Source: Micromonospora chokoriensis
Lineage (GTDB): Bacteria; Actinomycetota; Actinomycetes; Mycobacteriales; Micromonosporaceae
Assembly (NCBI RefSeq): GCF_000718555.1
Contig: NZ_JOAN01000021.1
Coordinates: forward strand, 47,135-111,134
Direction of reading: 5' to 3'
DNA: 64,000 nt
How positions within the stretch are numbered: the first letter of the stretch is position 1; each line of letters starts with the position of its first letter. Under the pieces are notes generated by a model that was not told where the DNA came from, searched no databases, and saw nothing but the letters and a program-made list of their open reading frames with translations. The position numbers were made by a program, and so were the translations under genes. This document shows positions 8,789 through 16,948 of this stretch, piece after piece.

Positions 8789-8817
8789 ACGGTAGCTGTT
8801 ATCGCTAACACTGACAA
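8789..8817 (-). promoter_or_regulatory. Predicted cellulase promoter with LacI-type operator in the spacer
   Basis: On the minus strand TTGTCA (8817-8812), a 17-base spacer and TACCGT (8794-8789) fit a -35/-10 pair. The spacer contains TGTTATCGCTAACA (8797-8810), palindromic except for one central position and typical of LacI/GalR-family operators at actinobacterial sugar-polymer genes. A repressor there would block RNA polymerase directly. The transcript would carry a leader of about 285 nt; no other element is evident in 8502-8788. No regulator gene is adjacent. Confidence 0.65.
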
Positions 8818-8879
8818 GCCATAGATATGCTTGACTGGGCCGGCGTGCTTGCCGTACGCCTGGGGTGGCAGACGCGAAA

Positions 8880-8912
8880 ACGCCCCGACCGGAGATGACC
8901 CGGTCGGGGCGT
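8880..8912 (-). terminator. Terminator of rpmJ
   Basis: CGCCCCGACCGG / CCGGTCGGGGCG form a 12-bp stem. On the minus strand it is followed by TTTTCGC, a proper U-tract. It lies about 30 bases beyond the rpmJ stop. Confidence 0.85.
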
Positions 8913-8941
8913 TGGCGACTAGATGTCTGGTATGGGCTGGG

Positions 8942-9064
8942 TTAGCCCTGGCGGCTCTTCCACTGCGGGTTGGCGCGGTTCACCACGACCACCCGGCCGC
9001 GACGGCGGACCACCACCGAACCCGGCTTCTGCTTCAGCGCACGCAACGAGCTACGTACCTTCAT
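8942..9064 (-). CDS. rpmJ: 50S ribosomal protein bL36, cysteine-free form
   Basis: A 40-residue protein starting [19 protein letters not shown] and ending [12 protein letters not shown], clearly bL36. It has no cysteine or the zinc-binding C-C-C-H set, so it is the 'C-minus' (YkgO-type) paralogue that many bacteria use to replace the zinc-containing form when zinc is scarce. In other actinobacteria this paralogue is often under Zur control; I see no clear Zur box in the ~125 bases upstream, which also lead into the divergent LPMO gene. A strong terminator follows, so it is a single-gene unit between two cellulose-related genes, with no obvious functional link to them. Confidence 0.95.
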   Translation of the reverse strand: MKVRSSLRALKQKPGSVVVRRRGRVVVVNRANPQWKSRQG

Positions 9065-9188
9065 GTCTGCCTCCTCGGTGCAAGCGGTTCCGAGTATCGA
9101 AACGCCGCACCCACCCGCCGGATTCCCGCCCGGTCAGCGTCGAACCTTTGCCGCCTGCGGGCCGTACCAGTGGGCGGAGGTCATCCTC

Positions 9189-10109
9189 ATGCCCGTACGT
9201 CGGCTCCTCGCCACGGTGCTGGTCGCTGCCGCGACCGTGCCGCTGGCAGCCACCCCCGCCGCCGCCCACGGCGCCCCGACCGACCCGATCAGTCGCGCTG
9301 CGGCCTGCGGACCCGAGGGCCGGTACGCGGCGTCCAGCGCCTGCCGGGCGGCGATCCAGGCCGGCGCGGCGGTCCGCGAATGGGACAACGTACGCGTCGC
9401 CGCGATCAACGGGCGAGACCGGGAACGGATCCCAGACGGTGAGCTGTGCAGCGGCGGGCTGTCCGCGTACCGGGGGTTGGACCTGCCCCGGACCGACTGG
9501 CCGAGCACGGAGCTGACCACCGGCGCGAAGTTCACCTTCCGGTACCGGACCACCATCGAGCACCGGGGCACCTTCCGGCTCTACGTCAGCACGCCCGACT
9601 ATGACCCCCGCAAGAAGCTGACCTGGGCGGATCTGGAGTCGCGGCCGTTTCTGACCCTGAAGGACCCGCCGGTGCGGGCCGGGGCGTACCAGTTGGCGGG
9701 TCGGCTCCCGGCGGGCCGCAGCGGCCGACACCTGATCTACACGATCTGGCAGAACTCCAACACCCAGGACACCTACTACTCCTGCTCGGACGTGGTGTTC
9801 CGGGCCGGCACGGACACCGCCACCCCGTCGAAGGTCGCCGCGACGAAGAGCGCGGCGACTGCGCCGCGTACCGCCGCGAGTGCGCCGGCCACCACCGAGT
9901 CGGCGGTGGCGGCGGCGGCCGACCCAGGCGTGCCGGTGGCGGCGGTGACCGACCTCGGCGGCCGGTGGCCGGTGCTGGCCGGTGCGGCCGCCGTGCTGGT
10001 CCTGGCGTTGCTGATCGGTGCCGGACGGCGACGTCGCAGCGCCGCCGCGCCGGTGGGCCGGCAGTGCGAGGTGCGCAACCACCGGGCCGGGCGGCGTCGG
10101 ATCTGGTGA
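9189..10109 (+). CDS. AA10 lytic polysaccharide monooxygenase with C-terminal membrane anchor
   Basis: A 306-residue exported copper enzyme that oxidatively cleaves crystalline cellulose or chitin. ATG 9189 has GGAGG (9176-9180) at 8 bases. A Sec signal peptide ends in TPAAA, leaving His as the mature N-terminus (HGAPTDPISR), which is required for the copper 'histidine brace'. The second brace His is in IEHRGTFRLYVS, and IWQNSNTQDTYYSCSDV is the typical AA10 end. After it come an Ala/Thr/Ser/Val linker and a hydrophobic helix (WPVLAGAAAVLVLALLIGA) followed by RRRR, so the enzyme is probably membrane-tethered rather than free. It complements the neighbouring GH5 cellulase. Confidence 0.93.
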   Translation: MPVRRLLATVLVAAATVPLAATPAAAHGAPTDPISRAAACGPEGRYAASSACRAAIQAGAAVREWDNVRVAAINGRDRERIPDGELCSGGLSAYRGLDLPRTDWPSTELTTGAKFTFRYRTTIEHRGTFRLYVSTPDYDPRKKLTWADLESRPFLTLKDPPVRAGAYQLAGRLPAGRSGRHLIYTIWQNSNTQDTYYSCSDVVFRAGTDTATPSKVAATKSAATAPRTAASAPATTESAVAAAADPGVPVAAVTDLGGRWPVLAGAAAVLVLALLIGAGRRRRSAAAPVGRQCEVRNHRAGRRRIW

Positions 10110-10136
10110 CCCGACCCGCCCGGGGCCCGGCGGCGT

Positions 10137-11132
10137 TCAGCCCAGGAGTCGCTCGATCTCGGCCAACTCGTCGGCGCTGAAGTCGAGGTTGTCCAGCGCG
10201 GCGATGTTCGTCTCCAACTGCGCGACGCTGCTCGCCCCGATGATCAGGCTGGTCATCCGCGGGTCACGCAGCGCCCAGGCCAGCGCGAGCTGAGCGAGGG
10301 ACTGGCCGCGCCGCTCGGCGACCGCGCCGAGCCCGCGGATGGTGGCCATCTTCTCCTCGCTGAGGTCGCTCTCGTTGAGGAAGACGCTGGTGCGGACCCG
10401 CGAGTCGGCCGGGATGCCACCCAGGTAACGGTCGGTCAGCAGGCCCTGGGCCAACGGGCTGTACGCGATGCAGCCCGCGCCGACCTGCTCCAGCGTGTCG
10501 AGCAGGCCGTCGGACTCGGTCCAGCGGTTGAGCATCGAGTACGACGGCTGGTTGATCAGCAGCGGCGTACCCAGCTCGCGCAGGATCGCGGCGGCCCTCG
10601 CGGTCTGCTCCGAGTTGTAGTTCGAGATGCCGACGTAGAGCGCCTTGCCGGAGCGGACGATGGCGTCGAGCGCCCCCATCGTCTCCTCCAACGGGGTGTC
10701 CGGGTCGAACCGGTGCGAGTAGAAGATGTCGACGTAATCCAGCCCCATCCGGCCCAGCGACTGGTCCAGCGACGAGATCAGGTTCTTGCGCGAGCCCCAC
10801 TCGCCGTACGGGCCGGGCCACATCAGGTACCCGGCCTTGCTGGAGATGACCAGCTCGTCCCGGTACGGCTTAAGGTCGGTGGCGAGCATCCGGCCGAAGT
10901 TCTCCTCCGCCGAGCCGGGCGGCGGGCCGTAGTTGTTGGCCAGGTCGAAGTGGGTGACACCCAGGTCGAAGGCGCGTCGCACGATGTCGCGCTGCCGTTC
11001 GAACGGGCGGTCCGGGCCGAAGTTGTGCCACAGCCCGAGCGAGACGGCGGGCAGCCGCAAACCACTGCGCCCGCTGCGCCGGTAGGTCATGGTGTCGTAG
11101 CGGTCATCCGAGGCGAGATAGGTCACGATCAT
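10137..11132 (-). CDS. Aldo/keto reductase (YghZ / L-glyceraldehyde-3-phosphate reductase type)
   Basis: A 331-residue NADPH-dependent AKR. The catalytic set is visible: Asp and Tyr in FDLANNYG, Lys in VISSKAGY, His in IFYSHRFD. The NADP site IGASSVAQLETNI is near the C-terminus. The pattern MTYRRSGRSGLRLPAVSLGLWHNFG matches the YghZ/Kv-beta-like subgroup, which reduces small aldehydes such as L-glyceraldehyde 3-phosphate or methylglyoxal. The start is ATG 11132 (MIVTYLASDDRYDTM..); Met15, just before TYRRSG, is an alternative. Divergent from the hemerythrin gene by about 100 bases. The exact substrate is not predictable. Confidence 0.9.
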   Translation of the reverse strand: MIVTYLASDDRYDTMTYRRSGRSGLRLPAVSLGLWHNFGPDRPFERQRDIVRRAFDLGVTHFDLANNYGPPPGSAEENFGRMLATDLKPYRDELVISSKAGYLMWPGPYGEWGSRKNLISSLDQSLGRMGLDYVDIFYSHRFDPDTPLEETMGALDAIVRSGKALYVGISNYNSEQTARAAAILRELGTPLLINQPSYSMLNRWTESDGLLDTLEQVGAGCIAYSPLAQGLLTDRYLGGIPADSRVRTSVFLNESDLSEEKMATIRGLGAVAERRGQSLAQLALAWALRDPRMTSLIIGASSVAQLETNIAALDNLDFSADELAEIERLLG

Positions 11133-11232
11133 GAGCCTAGCCCCGGCCGGCGGTGCCGAGGATCGGGCGTGAAAACCAGGACATCGGGGTAGTTTCGACA
11201 CCAAGCGTCACGTTCGCCACGCCGACCGGAGA

Positions 11233-11739
11233 GTGAGCACTGTGGACGACATCACCGCACTGATCCTGGACGACCACGCCGCCTTCCGGCGCGGCTTCGC
11301 CCGCCTCGACGACGCCCGCGACGAGCAGGAACTCCTCGCCATCTGGGACGCCCTGGCCCTGCACCTGGACATCCACGCCGAGGCCGAGGAAGCGATCCTC
11401 TACCCGCACCTGGTCAAGCACGGCGACGACGGCGAGGACGAGACCGCCGACGCGATCGGCGACCACAACAAGATCCGCGATGCGATCGCCGAGGCGAAGC
11501 TGCACCCGGTCGGCTCGACGCAGTGGTGGGAGGCGGTCGGCACGGCCCGCCGGGAGAACAGTGAGCACCTGGCCGAGGAGGAGGACGAGGCGCTGCCCGA
11601 CTTCCGCCGGCACGCCAGCACCGAACTCCGCGCCGAGCTGGGCCAACGCTGGCTGACCTTCTACGGCGAGCACAAGTTCGGCCGCAACCTCCCGTTCCGC
11701 GACAAGGACCCGCAGCAGTACGTCGCCGACCACCGCTGA
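11233..11739 (+). CDS. Hemerythrin HHE-domain protein
   Basis: A 168-residue soluble four-helix-bundle protein with a di-iron-binding set: His in LDDHAAF, H..E in LDIHAEAEEA, His in LYPHL, His in GDHNKI and H..EE in SEHLAEEEDEAL. Such proteins bind O2, NO or iron and act in oxidative or nitrosative stress. The start is GTG 11233 with GGAGA just upstream; GTG 11242 (VDDITALI) is an alternative with better SD distance. It stands alone, 45 bases before the MoxR gene. Confidence 0.9.
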   Translation: MSTVDDITALILDDHAAFRRGFARLDDARDEQELLAIWDALALHLDIHAEAEEAILYPHLVKHGDDGEDETADAIGDHNKIRDAIAEAKLHPVGSTQWWEAVGTARRENSEHLAEEEDEALPDFRRHASTELRAELGQRWLTFYGEHKFGRNLPFRDKDPQQYVADHR

Positions 11740-11783
11740 GAAGCCCGTCGATGCTCGGGGCACCCCTGCGAAGGTGAGCTAGC

Positions 11784-13244
11784 GTGGGTCGGGTGACTGC
11801 GCCTACCCCGGTAATCCCGGTTCCACCGGCCGACCTGCCCGGCACGCTCGGCGCGCTACGGGCGGCCGGTCACCAGTACCGCACCGTCAAGCAGGAACTC
11901 CGCGACAACCTCCTCGCCCGGATGCGCTCCGGCGAGACCCGTTTCCCCGGCATCGTCGGCTACGACGACACCGTGCTGCCCGAGGTCGAGCGGGCACTGC
12001 TCGCCGGGCACGACATGGTGCTGCTCGGCGAGCGCGGCCAGGGCAAGACCCGGCTGATCCGCTCGCTTGGCGCGTTGCTCGACGAGTGGACCCCCGTCCT
12101 GCCCGGCTCGGTGCTCAACGAGCACCCGCTGCACCCGCTCACCCCGGCGTCCCGCGCCGAGGTCGCCGAGGCCGGCGACGACCTGCCGATCGGCTGGCTG
12201 CACCGGTCGATGCGGTACGGCGAGAAGTTGGCCACCCCGGACACCAGCGTCGGCGACCTGATCGGTGACGTCGACCCGATCCGGATCGCCCAGGGTCGTA
12301 CCCTCGGTGACCCGGAGACCATCCACTTCGGGTTGGTGCCGCGCACCAACCGGGGCATCTTCGCCGTCAACGAGCTGCCCGACCTTGCCGAACGCATCCA
12401 GGTGGCGCTGCTCAACGTGCTGGAGGAGCGGGACATCCAGGTGCGCGGCTACCAGCTGCGCCTGCCACTGGACCTGCTCCTGGTGGCCAGCGCCAACCCG
12501 GAGGACTACACCAACCGGGGCCGGATCATCACCCCTCTCAAGGACCGGTTCGGCGCGGAGATCCGCACCCACTACCCGGTCGACCTGGAGCTGGAGCTGG
12601 CGCTGATCCGCCAGGAGGCCGACCTGGTCGCCGAGGTGCCGGAGCACGTGCTGGAGGTGCTGGCCCGCTTCGCCCGCGCCGTGCGGGAGTCGCCGTCGGT
12701 GGACCCGCGCTCGGGTGTCTCCGCCCGCTTCGCCATCGCCGCCGCCGAGACGGTCGCCGGTGCCGCGCTGCGTCGCGCCGGCCTGCTCGCCGCCACCGAC
12801 ACCCCGGGGGTACGCCCCGAGGCCGCGGTCGCCCGCGTCGGCGACGCGGTGTCGGTGACCAGCACGTTGCGCGGCAAGGTCGAGTTCGAGAGCGGTGAGG
12901 AGGGTCGGGAGACCGAGATCCTCGCCCACCTGCTGCGTACCGCGACCGCCGAGACGTTCCGGGCTCACCTCGCCGGGCTGGACCTGTCCGGGTTCACCGC
13001 CCTGGTCGAGGATGGCGCGGCGATCGAGACCGGCGAGCTGGTCAGCGCCGCCGAGCTGCTCCGCCAGGTCGGCACCGTGCCCGGGTTGGCGAAGGTCCTC
13101 GACCGGCTCGACCTGGGCGACGCGCCGACGTCGGAGGAGGCCGCCGCGGCCGTCGAGTTCGTGCTGGAAGGGCTGCACCTGACCCGCCGGCTCGGCAAGG
13201 ACGTCACCGACTCGGGGCGCACCGTCTACGGCGGCCGGGGCTGA
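11784..13244 (+). CDS. MoxR-family AAA+ ATPase (magnesium-chelatase ChlI-like)
   Basis: A 486-residue ATPase likely to act as a chaperone with the VWA protein encoded immediately downstream, by analogy with MoxR/CoxE and BchI/BchD pairs that insert metals or remodel complexes. Walker A GERGQGKT is in the first 90 residues, the Walker B-like segment is IFAVNELPDL, sensor 1 is VASANPEDY, and the C-terminal AAA lid follows. The start GTG 11784 has AAGGTGAG (11771-11778); GTG 11793 is an alternative. Its stop is only 2 bases before the next gene's GTG, so the two are coupled. Client unknown. Confidence 0.88.
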   Translation: MGRVTAPTPVIPVPPADLPGTLGALRAAGHQYRTVKQELRDNLLARMRSGETRFPGIVGYDDTVLPEVERALLAGHDMVLLGERGQGKTRLIRSLGALLDEWTPVLPGSVLNEHPLHPLTPASRAEVAEAGDDLPIGWLHRSMRYGEKLATPDTSVGDLIGDVDPIRIAQGRTLGDPETIHFGLVPRTNRGIFAVNELPDLAERIQVALLNVLEERDIQVRGYQLRLPLDLLLVASANPEDYTNRGRIITPLKDRFGAEIRTHYPVDLELELALIRQEADLVAEVPEHVLEVLARFARAVRESPSVDPRSGVSARFAIAAAETVAGAALRRAGLLAATDTPGVRPEAAVARVGDAVSVTSTLRGKVEFESGEEGRETEILAHLLRTATAETFRAHLAGLDLSGFTALVEDGAAIETGELVSAAELLRQVGTVPGLAKVLDRLDLGDAPTSEEAAAAVEFVLEGLHLTRRLGKDVTDSGRTVYGGRG

Positions 13245-13246
13245 TC

Positions 13247-15199
13247 GTGGCCGGCAACCGGTTCCGGTACGGGCAGTGGAATGGCGGGCCCGACCCGCTC
13301 GCACCCCCGTACGACGTGCGTGAGGCGGTGGACGCGGTCGGCGCCGAGGTGCTGGCCGGCGGCAGCCTGCGGCAGGCGCTGCGCGACCTGCTGCGCCGTG
13401 GCCCGCAGGGGCGGGGTGGCCTGGACGACCTGGCCGCTCGGGCTCGGCGGTTGCGCCGGGAGGCGCTGCGCCGGGGTGACCTGGACGGCGCGGTGACCAG
13501 GGCGCAGGCCCTGCTCGACCAGGCCCTCGCCGCCGAGCGGGACGAGCTGCGGGGTCGCGACGACGACGACGCGCGGTTCGCCGAGTCGGTGCTGGACAAT
13601 CTGCCCCGTTCGACCGCGCGGGCGGTGCAGGAGCTGTCCGGCTACCAGTGGGCCAGCGACGACGCCCGCCGCTCGTACCAGCAGATCCTCGACCAACTCC
13701 GCGACGACGTGCTCGGTCAGCGCTTCGCCGGGCTGCGCGACGCGGTGCGAGCCTCCGCCGACCCGGCCGCTCAGCGGCGGCTCGCCGAGATGATGGGCGA
13801 CCTCAACGACCTGCTGGCCCGGCATGGTCGCGCGGAGGACACCACCGACGCGTTCGCCGAGTTCATGCGCCGACACGGCGATTTCTTCCCGGAGCAGCCG
13901 AAGAGCGTCGACGAGTTGATCGACGTGCTGGCCCGCCGTGCGGCGGCCGGTGAGCGGCTGATGAACTCGCTCTCCGAGCGGCAGCGCGCCGAGCTGGCCG
14001 GCCTCATGCAGCAGTCGCTCGGCGACCGTCTCGCGGGGGAGCTGTCCGCGCTCGACGCGAACCTGCGGGCGCTGCGACCCGACCTGCGCTGGGGGCGGGG
14101 CGAGCGGGTCCGCGGCGAACAACCGCTTGACTACGCCGATGCTGCCGGCGCGCTGGGTGAGATCGGCGAGCTGGACGACCTGCTGGACCAGCTCGACCAG
14201 GAACACCCCGGGGCGACCCTCGACGACGTGGACGTCGACGCGGTGGCCCGCACGCTGGGCCGGGACGCGGCCGACGACGTTCGCCGACTGCGCGATCTGG
14301 AGCGGGAGCTGCGCCGCCAGGGTTGGGTGAGCCGGGACGCGGAAGGGCTCACGCTGAGCCCGAAGGCGCTGCGCCGGCTCGGCGGGACCGCGCTGCGGCG
14401 GGTCTTCGCCGAGCTGACCGCTGGGCCGCGCGGCCAGCACGACCTGCGCTCAGCCGGCGCGGCGGGCGAGGTCAGCGGCGCGTCCAGACCCTGGGAGTAC
14501 GGCGACGAGCAGCCGTTGGACGTGGTCCGGACACTCACTCGGGCGGTCAGTCGGGCCGGGCCGACGGTTCCGGTGCAGCTTGCGGTGGACGACTTCGAGG
14601 TGGTGGAGACCGAGAAGCGGGCCTCGGCCGCGGTGGTGCTCTGCGTCGACCTGTCGTACTCGATGATCTCTCAGGGTCGTTGGGGGCCGATGAAGCAGAC
14701 GGCGCTGGCGCTGGCACACCTGATGGAGACGCGCTTCCCGCAGGACGCCTTGCAGATCGTGGGTTTCGGCCGGGAGGCGATGACGCTCACCCAGTTGGAG
14801 TTGGCGGCCGTGGAGCCGGACGGAGAGCAGGGCACCAACCTCCAGCACGCGCTGCGGTTGGCGGGCCGGCACCTGCGCCGGCACCCGGACGCCGAGCCGA
14901 TCGTGCTTGTGGTCACCGACGGCGAGCCGACCGCCCACCTGGACCCGGACGACGGGGAGGCGCTGTTCCACTGGCCGCCGCTGCCGGAGACGATCGAGGC
15001 GACGGTCCGTGAGGTGGACCGGCTCAGCCGCTACGGCGCCACGCTCAACCTGTTCATGCTCGGCGACGACCCGGGCCTGCGGCGCTTCGTCGACGCGGTG
15101 GCCCGCCGCAGCCGGGGCCGGATGTTCACCCCCGACACCGACGACCTGGGCGAGTACGTGGTCAGCGACTACCTCCGCTCCCGCCAATCCCGCCGCTAA
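13247..15199 (+). CDS. VWA-domain protein partnered with the MoxR ATPase
   Basis: A 650-residue protein. The first ~400 residues are charged, Arg/Asp/Leu-rich and helical. The C-terminal ~200 form a von Willebrand A domain with a complete MIDAS metal site: DLSYS, the Thr of EQGTNL and the Asp of VVTDGEPT. The arrangement matches the CoxE/BchD-like adaptor of MoxR ATPases, with the metal-dependent VWA domain presenting the client. GTG 13247 is 2 bases after the ATPase stop. The N-terminal region has no signal peptide or transmembrane helix, so the pair is cytosolic. Confidence 0.88.
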   Translation: MAGNRFRYGQWNGGPDPLAPPYDVREAVDAVGAEVLAGGSLRQALRDLLRRGPQGRGGLDDLAARARRLRREALRRGDLDGAVTRAQALLDQALAAERDELRGRDDDDARFAESVLDNLPRSTARAVQELSGYQWASDDARRSYQQILDQLRDDVLGQRFAGLRDAVRASADPAAQRRLAEMMGDLNDLLARHGRAEDTTDAFAEFMRRHGDFFPEQPKSVDELIDVLARRAAAGERLMNSLSERQRAELAGLMQQSLGDRLAGELSALDANLRALRPDLRWGRGERVRGEQPLDYADAAGALGEIGELDDLLDQLDQEHPGATLDDVDVDAVARTLGRDAADDVRRLRDLERELRRQGWVSRDAEGLTLSPKALRRLGGTALRRVFAELTAGPRGQHDLRSAGAAGEVSGASRPWEYGDEQPLDVVRTLTRAVSRAGPTVPVQLAVDDFEVVETEKRASAAVVLCVDLSYSMISQGRWGPMKQTALALAHLMETRFPQDALQIVGFGREAMTLTQLELAAVEPDGEQGTNLQHALRLAGRHLRRHPDAEPIVLVVTDGEPTAHLDPDDGEALFHWPPLPETIEATVREVDRLSRYGATLNLFMLGDDPGLRRFVDAVARRSRGRMFTPDTDDLGEYVVSDYLRSRQSRR

Positions 15200-15227
15200 C
15201 GTCCCGTCGGGCGGGTTGACTGGGGGG

Positions 15228-15695
15228 ATGGAGAGCGGGGGATTGCTGCGGGAGGCTTACGGTGCCCTGTTCGCGGAGGTCGACGCTGGTGGGTTCGGTC
15301 CGGCTCCGCAGGGGCAGCTCACCGCCGAGCAGATCGTCGCGCACCTGGTGGCCAACGACGAGTTGATGATCCAGGCCACCGAGGCGTTGCTGGCCGGGTC
15401 GCCGTTCGCGTACTACGAGTTGGAAGAGGACATCCACCGTCCGCAGCTCGACGCGCTCGCCGCGGAGCAGGGCGGTCTTCGTGGCCTGACCGCGCTGCTG
15501 CACGACACCAGCGACCGGCTGTGCGGGCTGGTCGACCAGCTCGGCCTGGCGGCGGAGGCCCCGGTCGAGACGCACCTGCGCGAGGGTTTCGACCTCATCG
15601 TCGACGAGCCGCTGCCCTGGTCCCGCACCCTCGACCTGCACGCCCGGGTGCACCTGCCCAAGCACCAGGCCCAACTGCACGGCCTCCGGTCCTGA
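15228..15695 (+). CDS. DinB-superfamily / maleylpyruvate-isomerase-like small protein
   Basis: A 155-residue alpha-helical protein. Start ATG 15228 has GGGGGG upstream. The pattern LTAEQIVAHLVANDELMIQA near the N-terminus and HLREGFDLIVDEPLPW / LHARVHLPKHQAQL later resembles DinB/MDMPI four-helix proteins, whose His residues bind a divalent metal; three well-spaced His are present. Thiol-dependent (mycothiol) transferase activity is known for some relatives but cannot be read from the sequence. It lies 28 bases after the VWA gene and ends before a strong bidirectional hairpin. Confidence 0.65.
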   Translation: MESGGLLREAYGALFAEVDAGGFGPAPQGQLTAEQIVAHLVANDELMIQATEALLAGSPFAYYELEEDIHRPQLDALAAEQGGLRGLTALLHDTSDRLCGLVDQLGLAAEAPVETHLREGFDLIVDEPLPWSRTLDLHARVHLPKHQAQLHGLRS

Positions 15696-15738
15696 GCGAC
15701 ACCGATCGGCCGGTCGGCGCCGCAGGTCTTGCCCAATC

Positions 15739-15786
15739 GAGCGTGATGTCTGTGAGTCATCACGATGACCCACAGACATCACGCTC
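15739..15786. repeat. Hairpin repeat, copy 1 (23-bp stem)
   Basis: The left arm (15739-15761) begins GAGCGTGATGTC and the right arm (15764-15786) is its reverse complement except for one A-C mismatch; the loop is 2 bases. It lies between convergent genes, so it may work as a bidirectional terminator. The same outer sequence GAGCGTGATG..CATCACGCTC recurs near 29.4 kb (degenerate) and 50.3 kb. Confidence 0.85.
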
Positions 15787-15789
15787 GCA

Positions 15790-16878
15790 CTAGTGCTGCC
15801 CACCCCGCCCCAAGCCCTCCGCCGATCTTGCATTTTCTGTCCCGACAGAAGTGGCATAAGAGGGCAAGTCGGCAACAGTAAGTGCAAGATCGCGGGGCGG
15901 GGCGGCTGGGCGGGGGTGGAAGGTGCGGCGGTAGGTGGACGGGGCTACGCCGATGCGTTGGTGGAGTTGCTGGCGCAGGGCGGCGGTGGTGCCGAAACCA
16001 CTGCGGTGGGCGATCTGGTCGACGGTGAGGTCGGTCGTCTCCAGCAGCAGCCTCGCGTGGTCGGTGCGCTGTTGCAGGAGCCACTGGGCCGGGCTCAGGC
16101 CGGTCTCCGACCGGAAGCGCCGGGTGAAGGTGCGCACGCTCATCCGGGCCTGCTCGGCCAGGTCGCGCAGCGCGATCGGCTCGTGCAGCCGCTGCCGTGC
16201 CCACTCCCGAGCGCCCGCGGTGCTGGTGTCGGTGGCCTTCGGCACCGGCTGCTCGATGTACTGCGCCTGGCCGCCGTCGCGCCACGGCGGCATCACGCAG
16301 CGGCGGGCCGCCCGGTTGGCCACCTCGCTGCCGTGGTCGAGACGGATGACGTGTAGGCAGAGATCGATGCCGGCGGCGACTCCGGCCGAGGTGAGCACCC
16401 GGTCGTCGGCGATGAAGAGCACACCCGGGTCGAGGTCCACCCGGGCGTGCAGGTGACGGAACCGCTCGGCGTACGCCCAGTGGGTGGTTGCCCGCCGCCC
16501 GTCGAGCAGCCCGGCGGCGGCCAGCACGAACGCGCCGGTGCAGATCGACATGATCCGGGCGCCCCGCTCGTACGCCGCGCGCAGCGCCTCGGTCACCTCC
16601 GGCTCGGCGGTGCCCGAGGTCAACGCAGTGCCGTCGTGGATGCCCGGCACGATCACCGTGTCGGCGGTGTCGAGCAGCTCCAGACCGTGGTCGGGGAGCA
16701 CCTGGAAGCCGGCGGTGCTGCGGACTGGCTGCCCGCCCGGGGTGCACACCCGGACGTCGTAGAAGGGTGTGCCGTCGGCGGCCCGGGCGGTGCTGAAGAC
16801 CTGGGACGGGGTGCCGAGGTCCAGGCCGACCACCTGGTGCAGGGCGAGTACGGCGATCCGGTGCGGGCCAGCGCTCAT
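15790..16878 (-). CDS. GlxA-type AraC-family transcriptional regulator (DJ-1/PfpI + HTH)
   Basis: A 362-residue regulator. Residues ~5-170 are a DJ-1/PfpI-like domain with the nucleophile-elbow Cys in SICTGAFVLAAAGLL; residues ~220-320 are the AraC double helix-turn-helix (LRDLAEQARMSVRTFTRRF.. and VDQIAHRSGFGTTAALRQQL). Members often control a divergent enzyme or transporter gene, and here the divergent neighbour is an MFS transporter whose start is about 70 bases away. ATG 16878 is used; an upstream Met (16896) would overlap that promoter region. The ~40 C-terminal residues are Pro/Arg-rich and probably disordered. Confidence 0.9.
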   Translation of the reverse strand: MSAGPHRIAVLALHQVVGLDLGTPSQVFSTARAADGTPFYDVRVCTPGGQPVRSTAGFQVLPDHGLELLDTADTVIVPGIHDGTALTSGTAEPEVTEALRAAYERGARIMSICTGAFVLAAAGLLDGRRATTHWAYAERFRHLHARVDLDPGVLFIADDRVLTSAGVAAGIDLCLHVIRLDHGSEVANRAARRCVMPPWRDGGQAQYIEQPVPKATDTSTAGAREWARQRLHEPIALRDLAEQARMSVRTFTRRFRSETGLSPAQWLLQQRTDHARLLLETTDLTVDQIAHRSGFGTTAALRQQLHQRIGVAPSTYRRTFHPRPAAPPRDLALTVADLPSYATSVGTENARSAEGLGRGGQH

Positions 16879-16948
16879 GGCCCGATTATTGCGCATGATG
16901 GCTTTCCGGCCACTCGTCGCCGCGATCGGCCCGGCCCAGACTTGTCGC

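Noticed and set aside
11856..13304. 482-codon minus-strand frame
   Set aside because: Antisense to the MoxR gene; no motif or SD.
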